In this document: piece after piece, positions 56,616 to 64,000 of the stretch
Layout: each line of letters begins with the position of its first letter
Numbering within the stretch: the stretch's first letter is position 1
Assembly (NCBI RefSeq): GCF_020510445.1
Contig: NZ_JAHBAG010000001.1
Span: 3,510,501 to 3,574,500 of the forward strand
Direction of reading: 5' to 3'
DNA length: 64,000 nucleotides
From: Hydrogenophaga taeniospiralis
GTDB lineage: Bacteria; Pseudomonadota; Gammaproteobacteria; Burkholderiales; Burkholderiaceae_C
Made by a program: the position numbers and the translations under genes
The notes under the pieces: model-generated
Database searches by the model: none
The model's input: the letters and a program-made list of their open reading frames with translations, nothing else
What the model was told of the DNA's origin: nothing

Positions 56616-57053
56616 ATGAACAGCCTCCAACATCCGGTGGTAGCACAACCAACGCGTGCGGTGTCCAAGCGACCAAGCGGCAGGCGCCGCCTTGATCCCA
56701 TCGATGAGCCCGCGCGTCCGTTGGGAGCCAAGCGCGCGGCACTGCTGGCACAGCGTACGCTGCAGCCAACGCAGAGGGCGAGGAAAAAGAAGGAGTGCTC
56801 GGCCACTGGCGAAGTTCGTCTGGCGAGCAACAACGACGCGGTGACGCTCGTGCTGCGCCGTACGGCACACGGCCTTCTGATTGAGCGGACACAACGCCAG
56901 GTCGTCGGTATGCGTCTGGTACAGGCGCTGATGTTTACTGACCAGAAAAGTTTTGACTACTGGTGCGACTTCGAGCCTCTGCGTTTCGAGGATGGTCTGC
57001 TGTTCGGAAAACTGGTGCGAGAAGGCCATGCAGCACTTGCTTGCCAAGGCTGA
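56616..57053 (+). CDS. hypothetical protein upstream of the LuxR-type gene
   Basis: 145 residues. The first 60 residues are basic and disordered. The second half (ATGEVRLASNNDAVTLVLRRTAHGLLIERTQRQVVGMRLVQALMFTDQKSFDYWCDFEPLRFEDGLLFGKLVREGHAAL) looks like a small folded domain. Overlaps the LuxR-type start by 26 bp, so they are probably coexpressed. No family recognised. Confidence 0.5.
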   Translation: MNSLQHPVVAQPTRAVSKRPSGRRRLDPIDEPARPLGAKRAALLAQRTLQPTQRARKKKECSATGEVRLASNNDAVTLVLRRTAHGLLIERTQRQVVGMRLVQALMFTDQKSFDYWCDFEPLRFEDGLLFGKLVREGHAALACQG

Positions 57054-57810
57054 AGATCTCAGCACTTCACGGCTTGCCCAGGCCGATCGTCAGGATGCAC
57101 ACGTCCTCCACCTGCTGCCACAGATCGGAGAAGCCAGATCAACAGGCGAAGTGATCGCCTTGCTCCATGAAATTGTGATTGCCCTGGGTGCAGAGGCCGG
57201 TGTTTTCCTGAGTTGCCTGCGGGATGACGCAACCCGGTCTTCCATGCGATCTCTCTGGGCATGTGATCCCGCATGGGCAGCGGACTACGCGAGCCATCGA
57301 TGGTTTGAGTGTGACCCTTGGTTGCGGCGGGCATCGGAAGATGCCGAGCCGTTTCGGTCCAGCGATCTGAAGATCAAAACCTCAGAAGATCAAGCGTTCA
57401 TCGAATCGGCTGCAGCGCGCGGCTTCGCCTCAGCATTGATCGCACCCGCTCCCAGTCTTGTAGGCCAGTCAAGGGTGGGGGTGCTTTACCTTGGCTCCCA
57501 GACCGTCGCCATCCTTGAAGGTGCTCGGTTCAGCCATGTCCGCGTATTGGCGCGCGCCCTCGCCATGGAGCTGCATCACTGGGTCATGAAAGCCATGCGC
57601 GAGGAGCTACTTCAAGGCTCCAACCTGACCGAAGCCGACTTGAACCTGCTTAGTCATGAAGCGGCAGGTCATAGCAGCAAGGTCATCGGGTCAGCGCTGA
57701 ACCTGGAGGCCAAGACCATCGACTGCCGATTCCAGCGCCTCAATGCCAAACTGGGTGTTCCGGACAGGCGGACTGCAGTCCGAATCGCCCGCCTGTATGG
57801 GCTTCTGTAA
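57028..57810 (+). CDS. LuxR-type autoinducer-binding regulator (solo)
   Basis: 260 residues from the ATG at 57028 with GAGAAGG upstream. The N-terminal autoinducer-binding domain shows W-x3-Y-x3-x-W-x3-DPW (WAADYASHRWFECDPWLRR). The C-terminus is a LuxR HTH (LTEADLNLLSHEAAGHSSKVIGSALNLEAKTIDCRFQRLNAKLGV). No luxI-type synthase is in the window, so it may respond to signals made elsewhere. One conserved ligand-pocket tyrosine is replaced by tryptophan. Confidence 0.8.
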   Translation: MQHLLAKAEDLSTSRLAQADRQDAHVLHLLPQIGEARSTGEVIALLHEIVIALGAEAGVFLSCLRDDATRSSMRSLWACDPAWAADYASHRWFECDPWLRRASEDAEPFRSSDLKIKTSEDQAFIESAAARGFASALIAPAPSLVGQSRVGVLYLGSQTVAILEGARFSHVRVLARALAMELHHWVMKAMREELLQGSNLTEADLNLLSHEAAGHSSKVIGSALNLEAKTIDCRFQRLNAKLGVPDRRTAVRIARLYGLL

Positions 57811-58224
57811 TGCCTCAGCCCGAGGCAACTCAACGCCCTTTCTTCCTACAACGCGCTGCGCGAGCAGTGGACCCATGAGGACAACCTGATCAACCACCGG
57901 TTGATGTGGTTGATCCTCTCGCAAGGTCTGCTGTTCACCGCCTACGGCACGCTCAACGTCGACCAGCACCGCTGGCTGGTGAAGGGGTTTCCGTTGTTCG
58001 GCATGGCGGTGTCGGCGGTCATCGGCATCAGCATCTACGCCGCGCTCGACGCCTCACACGTCATCGAGCGCGCCTACCGGGCCGCCGGTCTGGACCGGCT
58101 GTGCCAGCTCACGCCGCACGGCGCCGGCAACCGCAGCAACTGGGCCGCCAAAGCGCTGCCCTTTGTCTTCGGCACCTTGTGGCTGCTGGCGGCCACGGGC
58201 TTCATCCAGCAGGCGTCGGTCTGA
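57811..58224 (+). pseudogene. 5'-truncated small membrane protein gene
   Basis: Directly after the LuxR-type stop the same frame encodes SYNALREQWTHEDNLINHRLMWLILSQGLLFTAYGTL..., which reads as the interior of a two-helix membrane protein, but there is no start codon ahead of residue 30 or so. The second membrane helix (AKALPFVFGTLWLLAATGFI) and C-terminus are intact. Translation from the TTG/ATG at 57901-57904 would give 107 residues without the conserved N-terminal helix. Most likely a gene cut at a recombination junction. Confidence 0.6.
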
Positions 58225-58228
58225 GCCC

Positions 58229-59266
58229 TCACATGTTGGCGGGCGTGCAGACCACAAACGGCAGTGCCGCCTGAAGTTTGGTGCCACCGGGCGGTGTGCG
58301 CACCGCCGACACCATGGCCTCACACAGGCGCACCGCCATCCAGTCATAAGGGTGTGACAGCAGCAGCGTGACACAGCCGTCGAGAACGGCCTGCCGCGTC
58401 ACCTCGGTCAGGTCGTGGCAGACCACCACCAGATCAGGCCGCGCCGCCTCTCGCAGCGCCTCGATCACGCCTTCGACCCCGCCCCCGGCGACGTAGACGC
58501 CCACCAGATCCGGGTGCAGGTGCAGCAACTCCTGCGTGGTGGCCCGCGCCAGGCCCACGTCTTCGAGGCTGACCAGCGATTCGAGCACCTGAAAGGCCGG
58601 CGCGCTCTCGCGCAGCCAGGAACGGAAGCTGACCTCGCATTGCTCCTGGCACAGGTAGCGGTGGCTGCCCAGGATCAGCCCCACTTTGCCGGGACGGCAC
58701 AGGCGGGCCATGGTCCAGGCCGCGGTGTGGCCCACCTTGCGGTTGTCCACGCCCACATAGCCCGCCAGCGAAGGCGCCGTCAGGTCCGACACCAGGGCAA
58801 ACACCGGCACGCCCTGCGCGCTCACCGACTCCACCGCCTGGGAGATCTGCGGGTGGTCGGCGGCCACCACGGCGACCGCGTCACAGGACTGCCCCAACTC
58901 GACGATGCCCTGGGCCACGCGGCGTGGCGTCAGGTCTTCCAGGTAGGACAACACCACCTTGGGCGACGGCGCTGGCATGGCCTGCGCGGCGGCCTGCAGG
59001 GCGGCGCCCAGCGTCCGGTAGAAGGGCGAACGCGCGCTCTGCAGCACGAAACCCAGCGTGGGTGCGCGCGTCTGCTCGCCGGCTCGGCGGCGGATCAGAC
59101 CGGCGCGACGAAAACCCAGCGCTTCGGCCGCGGCCAGCACGCGCAGCACCGTGTCTTCGCGCACCGGGGCACGCCGGTTGATGACCCGGTCCACCGTGGC
59201 CACGCCCACACCGGCTTGACGGGCCACATCGGCCATGGTCGGTTCGCTGCTTTTGTCTCTACCCAT
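58229..59266 (-). CDS. LacI-family transcriptional repressor
   Basis: 345 residues. N-terminal HTH (TMADVARQAGVGVATVDRVINRRAPVREDTVLRVLAAAEALGF) followed by a periplasmic-binding-protein-like sensor. The DRVIN in place of SRVLN is typical of the subgroup tied to inositol or sugar-acid catabolism. Divergent from the isomerase gene across a 182-bp region with TGATAG/CTATCA sites, so it likely represses that cluster and itself. Effector not known; an inositol derivative is suggested by context. Confidence 0.88.
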   Translation of the reverse strand: MGRDKSSEPTMADVARQAGVGVATVDRVINRRAPVREDTVLRVLAAAEALGFRRAGLIRRRAGEQTRAPTLGFVLQSARSPFYRTLGAALQAAAQAMPAPSPKVVLSYLEDLTPRRVAQGIVELGQSCDAVAVVAADHPQISQAVESVSAQGVPVFALVSDLTAPSLAGYVGVDNRKVGHTAAWTMARLCRPGKVGLILGSHRYLCQEQCEVSFRSWLRESAPAFQVLESLVSLEDVGLARATTQELLHLHPDLVGVYVAGGGVEGVIEALREAARPDLVVVCHDLTEVTRQAVLDGCVTLLLSHPYDWMAVRLCEAMVSAVRTPPGGTKLQAALPFVVCTPANM

Positions 59267-59423
59267 GATAGTTCTATCAGATCTTCAATGAAGCGGTGAT
59301 GTGCCTGATAGCTGAATCGACCTCTGCATTGCATTTCACCTATGTGAAATCAACAATCCACGCCTGCTCCTGATGCTGCCGAGGCCCCATGCAAAAGGCA
59401 AACAGACTATCAGGGCAATGATA
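59266..59423. promoter_or_regulatory. divergent operator region with TGATAG/CTATCA sites
   Basis: A perfect palindrome TGATAGTTCTATCA lies at 59266-59279, touching the LacI-type start codon. A half-site CTGATAG lies at 59305-59311. A further pair, TATCA (59408-59412) and TGATA (59419-59423), is 25 bp before the isomerase start. Such sites fit binding of the LacI-type regulator for autoregulation and control of the catabolic operon. Confidence 0.6.
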
Positions 59424-59448
59424 AATGGACAGCCACAGGAGACACACC

Positions 59449-60351
59449 ATGAAGATTGCCCTCGACCCGTACATGATCCGGCACCTGCCGCTGACCGAGC
59501 TGCCGTCGGCGGTGGCCGCGCTGGGCTACGACCAGATCGAACTCTCGCCCCGCTCGGACTTCCTGGACTGGTGGGTCATGCCGCGTGCGACCAAGGAGCG
59601 CATGGCCGGCTTCAAGGCTGCGATGCGTTCGGCCGGCGTCGGCCTGGCCACGCTGCAACCCATGTACCGCTGGGCCAGTCCGTTCGAGGACGAGCGAACC
59701 TGGGCCATGCGCTGCTGGAAGAAGGCGATCGAAGTGGCTGTCGAGATGGACTGCCAGCTGATGATTTCCGAGTTTGGCCGCGGCTCGTCACCAGAGCGGT
59801 CCGTCGGCGAGCGCCCTGGCGCCAACGCCAAAGAAATGTGCGAAGCGGCGTGGTTCCGCAGCATGGACGAGCTGCTGCCCATCTTCGAGCGCGAAGGCCT
59901 CACCTTGTCGGTGGAGCCGCACCCCGAAGACTGGATCGAGCAGATGCAGCCGGCGGCCGACATCGTCAAGAACATCGGCTCCAAGGCGCTGAAGCTGTCC
60001 TACATCGCGCCGCACACCTTCTATTACGGCGACGACATGGCCGCCATGATCCGCGAGGCCGCGCCCGTGCTGGCCCACGTGCGCGTGGCCGACACCTTCA
60101 ACCACAAGAAAAGCAGCCAGCTGCGCTACATCGTCAACCCGCCGGGCTCCACGCAGATCCGCGTGCACCAGCACCTGGACATGGGCCAGGGCGAGATCGA
60201 CTGGGACGTCTTCTTCGGCACCCTGGCTGAAGTGAAGTTCGACGGCGTGCTCTCGTCCTGCGTGTTCGCCTGGGAAGACCGCGCCGACGAGTCCAGCCGC
60301 TTCATGCGCACCGAGATGCAGCGCCTCCTCGACCAGTACGCACAGCGCTGA
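59449..60351 (+). CDS. TIM-barrel sugar isomerase/epimerase (IolH-like)
   Basis: 300 residues from the ATG at 59449 (MKIALDPYMIRHLPLTELP). The AP-endonuclease-2-like TIM barrel is shown by YDQIELSPRSDF near the N-terminus, LTLSVEPHPEDW in the middle (metal-binding Glu) and HVRVADTFNHKK toward the C-terminus. It resembles IolH and related proteins in inositol clusters, whose exact reaction is not settled. First gene of the operon divergent from the LacI-type regulator. Confidence 0.8.
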   Translation: MKIALDPYMIRHLPLTELPSAVAALGYDQIELSPRSDFLDWWVMPRATKERMAGFKAAMRSAGVGLATLQPMYRWASPFEDERTWAMRCWKKAIEVAVEMDCQLMISEFGRGSSPERSVGERPGANAKEMCEAAWFRSMDELLPIFEREGLTLSVEPHPEDWIEQMQPAADIVKNIGSKALKLSYIAPHTFYYGDDMAAMIREAAPVLAHVRVADTFNHKKSSQLRYIVNPPGSTQIRVHQHLDMGQGEIDWDVFFGTLAEVKFDGVLSSCVFAWEDRADESSRFMRTEMQRLLDQYAQR

Positions 60352-60388
60352 GCACGTTTTCCATTCTTCTATTTTCACTACCCAAACC

Positions 60389-61315
60389 ATGAGCATCCAC
60401 ATCATGAGCGCGCCCTGCTGCTGGGGCGTCGACGACGTCAAGAACCCGCACCTGCCCCACTGGACCAGTGTGCTGAGCGAGGCCAGCCAGGCTGGCTACC
60501 AGGGCCTCGAACTCGGCCCCTACGGCTACATGCCGCTGGACATTGCCACCGTGTCGACCGAGCTGGACAAGAACGGTCTGCGCATCGTCGCCGGCACCAT
60601 CTTCGATGACCTGGTGGCGCCAGCCAACGGACCCAACCTGCTGCGCCAGACGCATGAAATCTGCGCACTGATCCGCCAGTTGCCCCAACTGCCCACCGAA
60701 GAAGGCCAGCGCTTCGCCGCACCCTACCTGGTGGTGATGGACTGGGGCCACGACGAACGCGACTACGCCGCCGGCCACAGCGACCGGGCACCGCGCCTGT
60801 CGCCAGAACAATGGCAGACGATGGTCGGCCACATCCGCGCCATCGCCGAACTGTCGTGGAACACCTACGGCATCCGCACCGTGATCCACCCGCACGCGGG
60901 CGGCTACATCGAGTTCGCCGACGAGATCGACCAGATCATGGCCGACATCCCGCACGAGGTGGCCGGCCTGTGCATCGACACCGGCCACAGCTACTACGCG
61001 GGCATGGACCCCTCCACCTGGCTGCGCAGGTACGCGCACCGCATCGACTATGTGCACTTCAAGGACATTGACCGCGCGGCGTTCGACGCGGTGCTGGCCA
61101 AGCGCATCCGCTTCTTCGAAGCCTGCGCCGAGGGCGTGATGTGCCCGATCGGCCAGGGCTCTCTGGACTACGACGGTATCCGCCAGGCGCTGGCCGACAT
61201 CGGCTACCAGGGCTACATCACGGTCGAGCAGGAACGCGATCCGCGCAACAAGGGCTCGGTCATGAACGACGTCAAGGCCAGCCGCGACTTTCTCAAAAGC
61301 GTCGGATTTCACTGA
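60389..61315 (+). CDS. TIM-barrel sugar isomerase/epimerase (IolE-like)
   Basis: 308 residues with the IolE-type opening (MSIHIMSAPCCWGVDD, GYQGLELGPYGYMP), the TVIHPHAGGYIE segment, GLCIDTGHSYYAGMDP and DYVHFKDID, and the C-terminal QGSLDYDGIRQALADIGYQGYITVEQERDP. Metal ligands Glu, Asp and His of the barrel are visible. The family includes inosose dehydratase and various keto-sugar isomerases. Stands 37 bp after the first isomerase gene. Confidence 0.82.
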   Translation: MSIHIMSAPCCWGVDDVKNPHLPHWTSVLSEASQAGYQGLELGPYGYMPLDIATVSTELDKNGLRIVAGTIFDDLVAPANGPNLLRQTHEICALIRQLPQLPTEEGQRFAAPYLVVMDWGHDERDYAAGHSDRAPRLSPEQWQTMVGHIRAIAELSWNTYGIRTVIHPHAGGYIEFADEIDQIMADIPHEVAGLCIDTGHSYYAGMDPSTWLRRYAHRIDYVHFKDIDRAAFDAVLAKRIRFFEACAEGVMCPIGQGSLDYDGIRQALADIGYQGYITVEQERDPRNKGSVMNDVKASRDFLKSVGFH

Positions 61316-61337
61316 ACACACACGGAGCACACACACC

Positions 61338-62501
61338 ATGATCAACGGAGAAAACCTCGTTCCTGCATCCATCCCCTGGGGCATGGTCGGCGGCGGGCGC
61401 CAGAGCCAGATCGGCTACATCCACCGCTCGGCAGCGCTGCGCGACGGCGTGTTCAAGCTGGTGGCCGGCGCCTTCGACATCGACGCCCAGCGCGGCCGCG
61501 ATTTCGGTACCGCCATCGGCGTGGACGCCGAGCGATGCTATGCAGACTACAAGGCGATGTTCGCGGCCGAAGCCCAACGCCCGGACGGCATCCGAGCCGT
61601 GTCCATCGCCACCCCCAACGGCACGCACTTCGCCATCAGCAAAGCCGCGCTCGAAGCCGGCCTGCACGTGGTGTGCGAGAAGCCGCTGTGTTTCACCACG
61701 GCCGAGGCCGAGGAGCTGCGCGCGCTGGCCGCTGCCCACAAGAAGATCGTCGGCGTGACCTACGGCTACGCCGGCCACCAGCTGGTCGAGCAGGCGCGCG
61801 AGATGATCGCGGCCGGCGAACTGGGCGAGATCCGCATCGTGCAGATGCAGTTCGCCCACGGCTTCCACAACGAAGCGGTGGAAGCCGCCAACCCCGCGAC
61901 CAAGTGGCGCGTGGACCCGAAGATGGCCGGTCCCAGCTATGTACTGGGCGACATCGGCACGCACCCGCTGTACCTTAGCGAAGTGATGCTGCCGCAGCTG
62001 AAGATCAAGCGCCTGATGTGTTCGCGCCAGAGCTTCGTGAAGAGCCGCGCGCCGCTGGAAGACAACGCCTTCACGATCATGGAGTACGACACCGGCGCCG
62101 TGGGCTATGTGTGGTCCTGCGCGGTCAACGCGGGTTCCATGCACGGCCAGAAGGTGCGCGTGATCGGCAGCAAGGCCAGTATCGAGTGGTGGGACGAACG
62201 CCCCAACCAGATGACGTTCGAAGTGCAGGGCAAGCCCCTGCAGGTGCTGGAGCGCGGCATGGGCTATCTGCATCCAGACGCCCTGGCGGACGACCGCATC
62301 GGCGGCGGTCACCCCGAGGGTCTGTTCGAAGCCTGGTCCAACCTGTATGTGCGCTACGCACAGGCCATGGTGGCGAGCGACCGGGGAGAAGCCATCGATG
62401 TCCACTACCCCGGCATCGAAGCCGGCATCGAAGGCGTGCGCTGGGTCGAAAACTGCGTGCGTTCGGCCGATGCGGGCGCGACATGGGTGGACTACGTCTG
62501 A
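61338..62501 (+). CDS. Gfo/Idh/MocA-family oxidoreductase
   Basis: 387 residues. N-terminal Rossmann fold (PWGMVGGGRQSQIGYIHR), the IATPNGTHFAISKAALEAGLHVVCEKPL motif with the catalytic Lys of EKP, and a C-terminal alpha/beta domain with GDIGTHPL. Family members oxidise sugars or inositols with NAD(P). With the two isomerases it forms an inositol-like catabolic operon; the true substrate is unknown. Ends just ahead of a strong hairpin. Confidence 0.88.
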   Translation: MINGENLVPASIPWGMVGGGRQSQIGYIHRSAALRDGVFKLVAGAFDIDAQRGRDFGTAIGVDAERCYADYKAMFAAEAQRPDGIRAVSIATPNGTHFAISKAALEAGLHVVCEKPLCFTTAEAEELRALAAAHKKIVGVTYGYAGHQLVEQAREMIAAGELGEIRIVQMQFAHGFHNEAVEAANPATKWRVDPKMAGPSYVLGDIGTHPLYLSEVMLPQLKIKRLMCSRQSFVKSRAPLEDNAFTIMEYDTGAVGYVWSCAVNAGSMHGQKVRVIGSKASIEWWDERPNQMTFEVQGKPLQVLERGMGYLHPDALADDRIGGGHPEGLFEAWSNLYVRYAQAMVASDRGEAIDVHYPGIEAGIEGVRWVENCVRSADAGATWVDYV

Positions 62502-62520
62502 AACGCTTTAGAAGCCCGGA

Positions 62521-62552
62521 AGGTCACAGACGCAAACAAGCGTCTGTGACCT
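62521..62552. terminator. 13-bp hairpin after the oxidoreductase gene
   Basis: AGGTCACAGACGC (62521-62533) pairs perfectly with GCGTCTGTGACCT (62540-62552), loop AAACAA. There is no U-tract, but the stem is very strong and lies between convergent coding segments, so a bidirectional terminator is likely. Confidence 0.7.
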
Positions 62553-62577
62553 TCGAACCCAGTCAGGCGGCGACCTG

Positions 62578-62725
62578 CTACTCGATCCAGCCGATGCTCT
62601 CGGTCAGGGCAGCCTGCGGGTCGGCCAGTTCCTGCACTTCAGTGGCAAACGGCTCGAAGCTGTACGGACCGTTGTAGCCAGCGGCCTTGAGCTCACGGAT
62701 CTGCGCCACGTTGCCCTGGCGCTGA
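62578..62725 (-). pseudogene. 3' fragment of a sugar isomerase/epimerase gene
   Basis: On the minus strand the last 45 or so codons of a TIM-barrel isomerase are plain: NVAQIRELKAAGYNGPYSF then EPFATEVQELADPQAALTES and GWIE before a stop at 62578. Upstream of about 62725 similarity is lost and no start follows, so the 5' part is missing. It probably belonged to the same catabolic locus and was cut by an insertion or deletion. Confidence 0.65.
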
Positions 62726-63607
62726 CGCCGGTATGCGAGCTCGCAGTGGCCAAGCCAATTTGCAGGGCATCGACAACCAGGCCGCCGCTAGAGGCACGTG
62801 CTCATCCTGTCGAGCCGGCGCGACTACCTGGGCCACATCGAATACAGCGGCGCTTGCCGCGATGTGCTGGCCGTGCGGCTCCACAACTGTGCTGCGATGT
62901 AGACGTGACCGAAACCTACGGCGACCCAAAGCGCTGTTACCTTGCACTCAAAAAGGCACTGTAGGACGGGAGCGACATGGTCGGCCTATAGAACGGAGAC
63001 AGGCTCCACCGGCATCCAGGCCGACAAGCCTGAGACTTTCTTCTTGCAGGGTTACACCGACTAGCAGCTGGAGATCGAGCACTTCTTCAGCTGTCTGCAG
63101 TCGAGCAAGACCTCCAAGACCACGGTGCAGGACTCAGTGCCGGCGCAAAAGCTGGCCGATGCGGCAACGTGGAGTGCAACCGACGGCCACACATTAGCCC
63201 TATACCCCCCCGCAGCTTCAAATGAGCGACGCTGGGACCAAGGCCGCGATCGGCGAAGGCTGTGGAGGGTGGACCTCTTGTTGCGTTCGAAGACGACGTC
63301 CGCATTGGATAGCGGATTCAATTGGGCGATACCCAAACTACAGACCTCGCACACACGCCATTTTGCGAGCCGCACCGGTCGACGCAACCGACAGCTGCTT
63401 TGTGATGATCAGGGAGCCACCACTTATCAGCATCGGCTGTCGGAAGCTGCTGCTCAACCTCAGTTCAGTAGTAGTCCCTACATGCTGGAAAACAGCCTAA
63501 ATCCAGCATCACACATACCCCATCCAAAACCTACATTGACCCCACAGCACCCGGTGTGTTGGTAGCGACAACCAACACCAAGTGGTGCCAGATAAGTGAG
63601 GTTCGTC
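62726..63607. other. 882 bp with no supportable gene
   Basis: Every frame is broken by stops within short distances, or codes for unlikely Arg/Ser/Ala-rich sequence. Short stretches look once-coding on the plus strand, for example YGDPKRCYLALKKAL at 62915-62961 and QLEIEHFFSCLQSSKTS near 63065-63115. This looks like a decayed remnant between the truncated isomerase and the conjugative-element gene. Confidence 0.5.
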
Positions 63608-64000
63608 ATGGGCATTCTTTCGTCAAGGACCAGTCCGGCGCACGGAGCCACTGAGTCCAAGCAATCGCGGCACCAAATGGGGCACCTGCTCTCATACGGG
63701 TCCGCCACGGCGATCGCTCTGCTCACGACTGCACTGCAGGCGCCAGCCCCCCCAAACGCAGCGGACGGCTGTCTGGCCCTGCTTTGTTTCGCCGCTCCGA
63801 GCGGGAGGTCCACTCCGCAGTGCGTGCCGCCGATTCGGGAGGTGTTGCACGATCTGGCTCGGGGCAAGGCCTTCCCAAGCTGCGGAATTTCCGGGGCAGG
63901 CAGTTCAGTCACCCACAAATGGGCACGGGCACTGGGCAACTGCCCACCCCAATACACGCGAGTTCATGAGACAGAGAGAGGCAAGCTCTACAGGTGTGAC
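63608..64000 (+). CDS. conjugative-element (ICE) exported protein, 3' end outside window
   Basis: Open from the ATG at 63608 to the window end, at least 131 residues. An N-terminal membrane or signal segment (LLSYGSATAIALLTTALQAPAPP) is followed by CLALLCFAAPSGRSTPQCVPPIREVLHDLARGKAFPSC and then CPPQYTRVHETERGKLYRC. I recognise this Cys-rich pattern from exported proteins in the conjugation modules of proteobacterial ICEs. It suggests an element extending to the right. Confidence 0.65.
   Translation, partial: MGILSSRTSPAHGATESKQSRHQMGHLLSYGSATAIALLTTALQAPAPPNAADGCLALLCFAAPSGRSTPQCVPPIREVLHDLARGKAFPSCGISGAGSSVTHKWARALGNCPPQYTRVHETERGKLYRCD

Noticed and set aside
62733..63197. 154-codon frame as a transposase
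   Set aside because: Product is Arg/Ser/Cys-rich without DDE or other transposase motifs and overlaps broken frames; most likely decayed DNA.

Overview
The window looks like a chromosome segment of a high-GC betaproteobacterium, most likely of the Comamonadaceae (Hydrogenophaga-like). This rests on the assimilatory sulfate operon layout (TauE-type exporter, cysI, DUF934 gene, cysH, cysD, cysN), a palindromic intergenic repeat of the kind seen in that family, an fdxA / ferredoxin-NADP reductase pair, and a Burkholderiales-style prophage. Species assignment is inference; no rRNA or marker gene is present.

Host left flank (1-9706): the 3' part of mnmC, a receiver-like protein on the minus strand, the cys operon (2000-8077), fdxA and a thioredoxin-reductase-like ferredoxin-NADP reductase. 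A tRNA-Asn(GUU) gene at 9707-9782 is the integration site of a 41-kb prophage bounded by a perfect 49-bp direct repeat (9734-9782 and 50746-50794).

Prophage (9734-50794): the leftward arm runs from a Cro-like gene at 36957 through an HTH protein, Toprim primase, SF3-type helicase, an iteron-like repeat cluster (candidate origin, 32123-32351), GpA-family terminase, lambda-type portal, S49 protease with a nested scaffold start, gpT-like capsid, tail genes with a programmed -1 frameshift (A AAA AAC at 20253-20259), a 1389-aa tape measure, tail-tip proteins, holin-like proteins, amidase, HNH protein and lipoprotein. Most genes overlap by ATGA/GTGA. This is the plan of a siphovirus. A repressor (37013) is divergent from cro, with AACCATAGTT/AACTATGGTT operator elements between them. 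A rightward arm (38100-50627) carries accessory genes, a ParB-like protein, a DNA adenine methylase, the integrase and an HNH protein.

The outstanding system is a diversity-generating retroelement (DGR) in the rightward arm: one template repeat (TR, 45794-45897), a DGR-type reverse transcriptase (IGNLSSQ and YVDD motifs), an Avd-like accessory protein, and three separate target genes, each ending in a variable repeat (38472-38575, 44462-44560, 45107-45210). In the variable cores I counted 15, 10 and 10 differences from TR, and all 35 fall on TR adenines. All three VRs share two non-adenine differences from TR in the 3' tract, which looks like an IMH/IMH* distinction. The targets lie outside the virion morphogenesis module, and the first is preceded by the same operator elements as the cro/repressor switch.

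Host right flank (50795-64000) is a mosaic. It holds a tRNA terminator, an AlpA-type regulator with small proteins typical of integrative elements, an ArgP-like LysR regulator, a frameshifted symporter coupled to a fatty-acid desaturase, an ACT-domain protein, a LuxR-type solo, and a 5'-truncated membrane gene that marks an old junction. A LacI-type regulator is divergent from an inositol-type catabolic cluster (two TIM-barrel isomerase/epimerases and a Gfo/Idh/MocA oxidoreductase) and has TGATAG/CTATCA operators. The last 1.4 kb holds a truncated sugar isomerase, apparently decayed DNA, and the start of a conjugative-element gene running off the window.
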